10,465 bases of DNA from Larix sibirica (Eukaryota > Streptophyta > Pinopsida > Pinales > Pinaceae): the NCBI GenBank assembly GCA_004151065.3, contig NWUY0300001493.1, positions 85,450 to 95,914 of the forward strand, given 5' to 3'. The position numbers were made by a program, and so were the translations under genes. The notes under the pieces were generated by a model, which was given only the letters and a program-made list of their open reading frames with translations, was not told where the DNA came from and made no database searches. Shown piece by piece: positions 7,965 to 10,465 of this stretch (position 1 is the first letter of the stretch; each line of letters begins with the position of its first letter).

Positions 7965-8132
7965 TGTCCACGCATCTCAGTAGACTTCATATTTCATACT
8001 CTCGTCCGAGTGCTCCAGTCCTCCGGCATGCGCTAAGTCCCGTCCTGGTCCAGCTCTGTGAGTTCGCATTCACTCCACGATGTGCTCCATGTGGGGAGGT
8101 ACTCCTGCAATTATGGTTAGAGGTGACGGTAG

Positions 8133-8759
8133 GGGAAGAGCCACCGTAAAACTTTGCGTGCTGTTAGACAAGGCAAAAAGGTGAAAGCCTTGAGGTTTAT
8201 AGTGTTGAGACTCTCCCCCATCTGCATTGCTTTTGTTGGTAATTCGACTCCTGGTTCGCTTGCGGTGGTAGCAGCAATGCCGCCCATGAGAGGTTGCATT
8301 AAGTGGAAGACAAAGCCAACCGGCCCCTCTCCAAGCCCGCTGGTTCGTTTTATGCGGAGTTTAGTGGGAAAAGCCTGCAGATTCAAGGAAGATACCCCGT
8401 CGTCTATTTAAGAGGAAATTAAGGATGCTAACGAAGACGCCTAGGTGACGAGGGGTTGTCTCTCAGACTCAAAAATTCGGGAGGAGTTTGAGGCCCTGGT
8501 TCCGGACTCGGGAAGTACCAGAGGGCGTACTACGCTCTACCAATGGACCTTGGACATTCACTGGCTTCCAAAAACCATCCTCGGAAAGACCTTGGCAGAG
8601 CGCGGAGAAGCACACGCCGAAATCCTGCTCCAGCAAGACGAAATGGTGGGTTACCTGAAGCAAATACTCTACAACCAGAACTAGATTGCTCGTAGGCTCG
8701 GTATTGAGCTTGTCAAAGAACCCGAGGCTCAGGAAGCCACAACCGGTTTGAACATCTAG
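8133..8759 (+). pseudogene. Decayed unknown reading frame inside the retroposon
   Basis: One frame stays open from 8133 to the TAG at 8757-8759 except for three stops: TAA at 8409, TAG at 8442 and TAG at 8682. Sense on both sides of each stop reads smoothly, for example YLKQILYNQN, stop, IARRLGIELVKEPEAQEA, so the stops look like later point changes. The two TAGs could each be former CAG codons, consistent with C-to-T decay of methylated CHG sites. The C-terminal part (about 8590-8740) is an amphipathic, probably coiled-coil helix rich in Glu, Gln, Ile and Leu. The original start is unclear; an ATG at 8113 opens a different frame (MVRGDGRGRATVKLCVLLDK) that ends at 8182, which could be the true N-terminus before a frameshift. 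I do not recognise the protein family. Confidence 0.5.
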
Positions 8760-9013
8760 CTAGGTTTCAGTCAGCTTATGTCTTTTTTATGTTTAGACTT
8801 TTCAGTTTAAGTTCCTGATGCAGTTTTTTGTTTTTAAGCTACCCTATTGTGTAGAAAGACAAAATCTCTCAGACTATGATGCCTCAATGCTTCCTTTCGT
8901 AGATGACTTATTATTTTTTTGACCCCGGGTTTGTTTTCGAGGGTCTCGCAATACTCTGTATATCTTTCTCGAAGTAATATAAAGAACTAATCTAACTTAA
9001 AAATAAAAATAAA

Positions 9014-9025
9014 AAATCACAATTT
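9014..9025. repeat. Right target-site duplication of the retroposon
   Basis: AAATCACAATTT, identical to 7843-7854, directly following the A-rich tail. Because the tail also ends in A, the exact boundary is uncertain by a few bases. Confidence 0.85.
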
Positions 9026-9031
9026 CTATTT

Positions 9032-9081
9032 ATCTAATCTTTATTAATTTTTCAAGATCTAATCTTTATTGATTTTCAAAA
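9032..9081. repeat. Two-copy 25-bp tandem repeat
   Basis: ATCTAATCTTTATTAATTTT... (9032-9056) is followed directly by ATCTAATCTTTATTGATTTT... (9057-9081). They differ by a few substitutions. It sits just right of the retroposon in the original flanking DNA. Confidence 0.85.
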
Positions 9082-10465
9082 ATTCAAGTTTGAAGAAAAT
9101 ACATAATTATAATGAAATTTTGATTATATCTAAAAAAAATTGTCAAATTTATAATTATAAAGAAGATATTTTTATTACACGATTAACCTACTCCATTTAT
9201 ATATAACACTCTCTATCATGAATGTAAACCCATAAATTTTAACCAAATTATTTCTAAAGCAATTCCAAAATTATAATAGTTATGAATTATCATAAAAGTG
9301 GACCAAGAATTATGTGGAACAAGATTTTAGTTTTGAGAGGCTTTGGACTATTTATGAATATTTATGAATATGTATTAAGGTTTAATGATCCTCTAAAATA
9401 TGTTTATGCATATTTAAGCAAGGTCTACATAAGTGAATTGTGTTGGAAGGTTGCAACAAACTTTAAACTCAATGTATATGTCATGATTATCTTTTGTTAT
9501 ATACTTTGTTTTGATTTTTATTTGGAAATGAAGACAAAATCTTCTCTTACTATAAAGAAATTTTTTAATGAAAATATTTTAAGATGACAAAACATTAAAT
9601 TAAGCTAAATAAAACTCCACTACATTCCAAATTCAGTAACAATAACAGAGCAGTTTATTTATTTTAGTTTTGGACTTTACGCTAGGTTGGTTTTGGTCGC
9701 TGAACTCCAAACTAAATAAAACGAAAAATATATTTACAAAAAGGTTAAAAACTTAAAATATTTTAAAATATTTAAACTACATCAACAATAACTACTCTTT
9801 AACTTAGAAAATAGTGAAAAAACCATAACTCAAGAGCAACTTCCCTTTCATTTATTTTTAAACATCAAATTTATTTTTAAATAAAATATATATATATGGA
9901 ATTAATTTTATTTTGTTCAATAAATTCAAAAAACAATTAATAACGATAAATACGTAACATTATGATTGGTTTTGTCATTTTCGAAAGATTGATGCCTAAC
10001 ATTAAGTTGAAATGTAACTTTGTTTGACAAATTGTCAATTGGACATAAATAAGAAAGATATTGATATTTGACACTTGAAGAGGACCTACTTCATATCAAC
10101 TCATTTTATAATTAACTAGTCATTCATGTTTTGAAGTAAAGTGACGATTGAAGTTTTCAAAGGATTGCTAGTAAAAGCTATTGAGCATTTCGCTCTGGCA
10201 ACTCAGGTCATTTACCGACCATCCGAAGTTGTGACCAGCCTTGACTTAATGGAAACACACACTCGGAAAGTATGAGAATATAAGAGGAAAGTTTTAAAAC
10301 GAACGTTTGTAAATGATTTGAAATATTTTAATGGTTGGTTTGTTAAAATAGATGTAAACTTAATAGTGTGTCTAGTTTTACAACTATTTTTTTAGGTTTT
10401 TAATTTATAAAAAATATTGTTTATATTCTTTCACTATCATGATAAATGAAAAATGAAATTAATTA
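9082..10465. other. AT-rich intergenic DNA, no supportable gene
   Basis: No gene is visible. One 100-codon open frame at 9282-9587 is AT-rich, rich in Phe, Tyr and Ile, and has no domain-like pattern. A short 10-bp tandem, TATTTATGAA, lies at about 9350-9372, and a short AT run at 9886-9897. The patch 10160-10260 is less AT-rich but has no coding or tRNA-like pattern. Confidence 0.5.

Larger units (their letters stand above)
7855..9013 (+). mobile_element. Retroposed transcript with A-rich tail, about 1.16 kb
   Basis: The block has a sharp left boundary where AT-rich DNA gives way to GC- and CpG-rich sequence. It ends in AAAAATAAAAATAAAAAA (about 8998-9016) and is flanked by a perfect 12-bp direct duplication. 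No terminal inverted repeats and no long terminal repeats are visible, and no reverse transcriptase is encoded. Flanking duplication plus a 3' A-rich tail is the mark of target-primed reverse transcription by a LINE enzyme acting in trans. The internal order fits an mRNA: a GC-rich structured leader (7855-8112), a decayed reading frame (to 8759), then a T-rich 3' UTR with AATATAAAGAA near 8976-8986 shortly before the tail. Alternatives are an uncommon SINE-like family or a transcript of another retroelement. Confidence 0.75.

Noticed and set aside
7855-8112. Hammerhead ribozyme or retrozyme origin for the structured leader
   Set aside because: I find no CTGATGA and GAAA core pair in a suitable arrangement.
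8117-8386. 89-codon minus-strand frame in the retroposon
   Set aside because: It opposes the direction of the A-rich tail and the longer plus-strand frame, and has no recognisable motif.
9282-9587. 101-codon plus-strand frame
   Set aside because: Composition is that of the surrounding AT-rich DNA, with no domain-like pattern and no neighbouring exon.

Overview
The window looks like nuclear DNA of a seed plant. It is strongly AT-rich, most of it is decayed non-coding sequence with simple repeats, and its one intact gene has GT-AG introns and encodes a plant-specific receptor kinase. The sequence does not settle the lineage: angiosperm or gymnosperm are both possible.

The gene lies on the minus strand between about 7320 and 4580. 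I reconstruct three exons, 7238-6434, 6325-6227 and 5831-4732, separated by two phase-1 introns, encoding a 667-residue protein. It is a receptor-like kinase of the LRK10L (LEAF RUST 10 DISEASE-RESISTANCE LOCUS RECEPTOR-LIKE PROTEIN KINASE-like) type 1 group. In order it has a signal peptide, a cysteine-rich GUB_WAK_bind ectodomain, a WAK_assoc_C module, a glycosylated Ser/Pro/Thr-rich linker, one transmembrane helix and an intact RD-type Ser/Thr kinase. Several details allow more than one product: an upstream ORF with an ACCATGG start, a frame-neutral middle exon, two acceptor AGs five bases apart at the transmembrane exon, and in-frame ATGs at the end of intron 2.

Upstream of the gene (to its right on the map) is a 1.16-kb GC-richer insertion, 7855-9013. 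It has a perfect 12-bp target-site duplication and an A-rich 3' tail, so it looks like a LINE-mobilised retroposed transcript. It carries a decayed coding frame that I do not recognise, ending in a coiled-coil-like segment, and a highly foldable GC-rich 5' leader.

The left 4 kb (1-4050) has no gene I can support. It holds a CAT/CAA-rich stretch, an (AT)n microsatellite, a 72-bp direct repeat pair (2273-2453) and a diverged interspersed/tandem repeat block at 2961-3613. Downstream of the kinase gene, its likely 3' UTR has a diverged direct copy about 525 bp away, which suggests an old local duplication. The right end (9026-10465) is AT-rich with no convincing gene.
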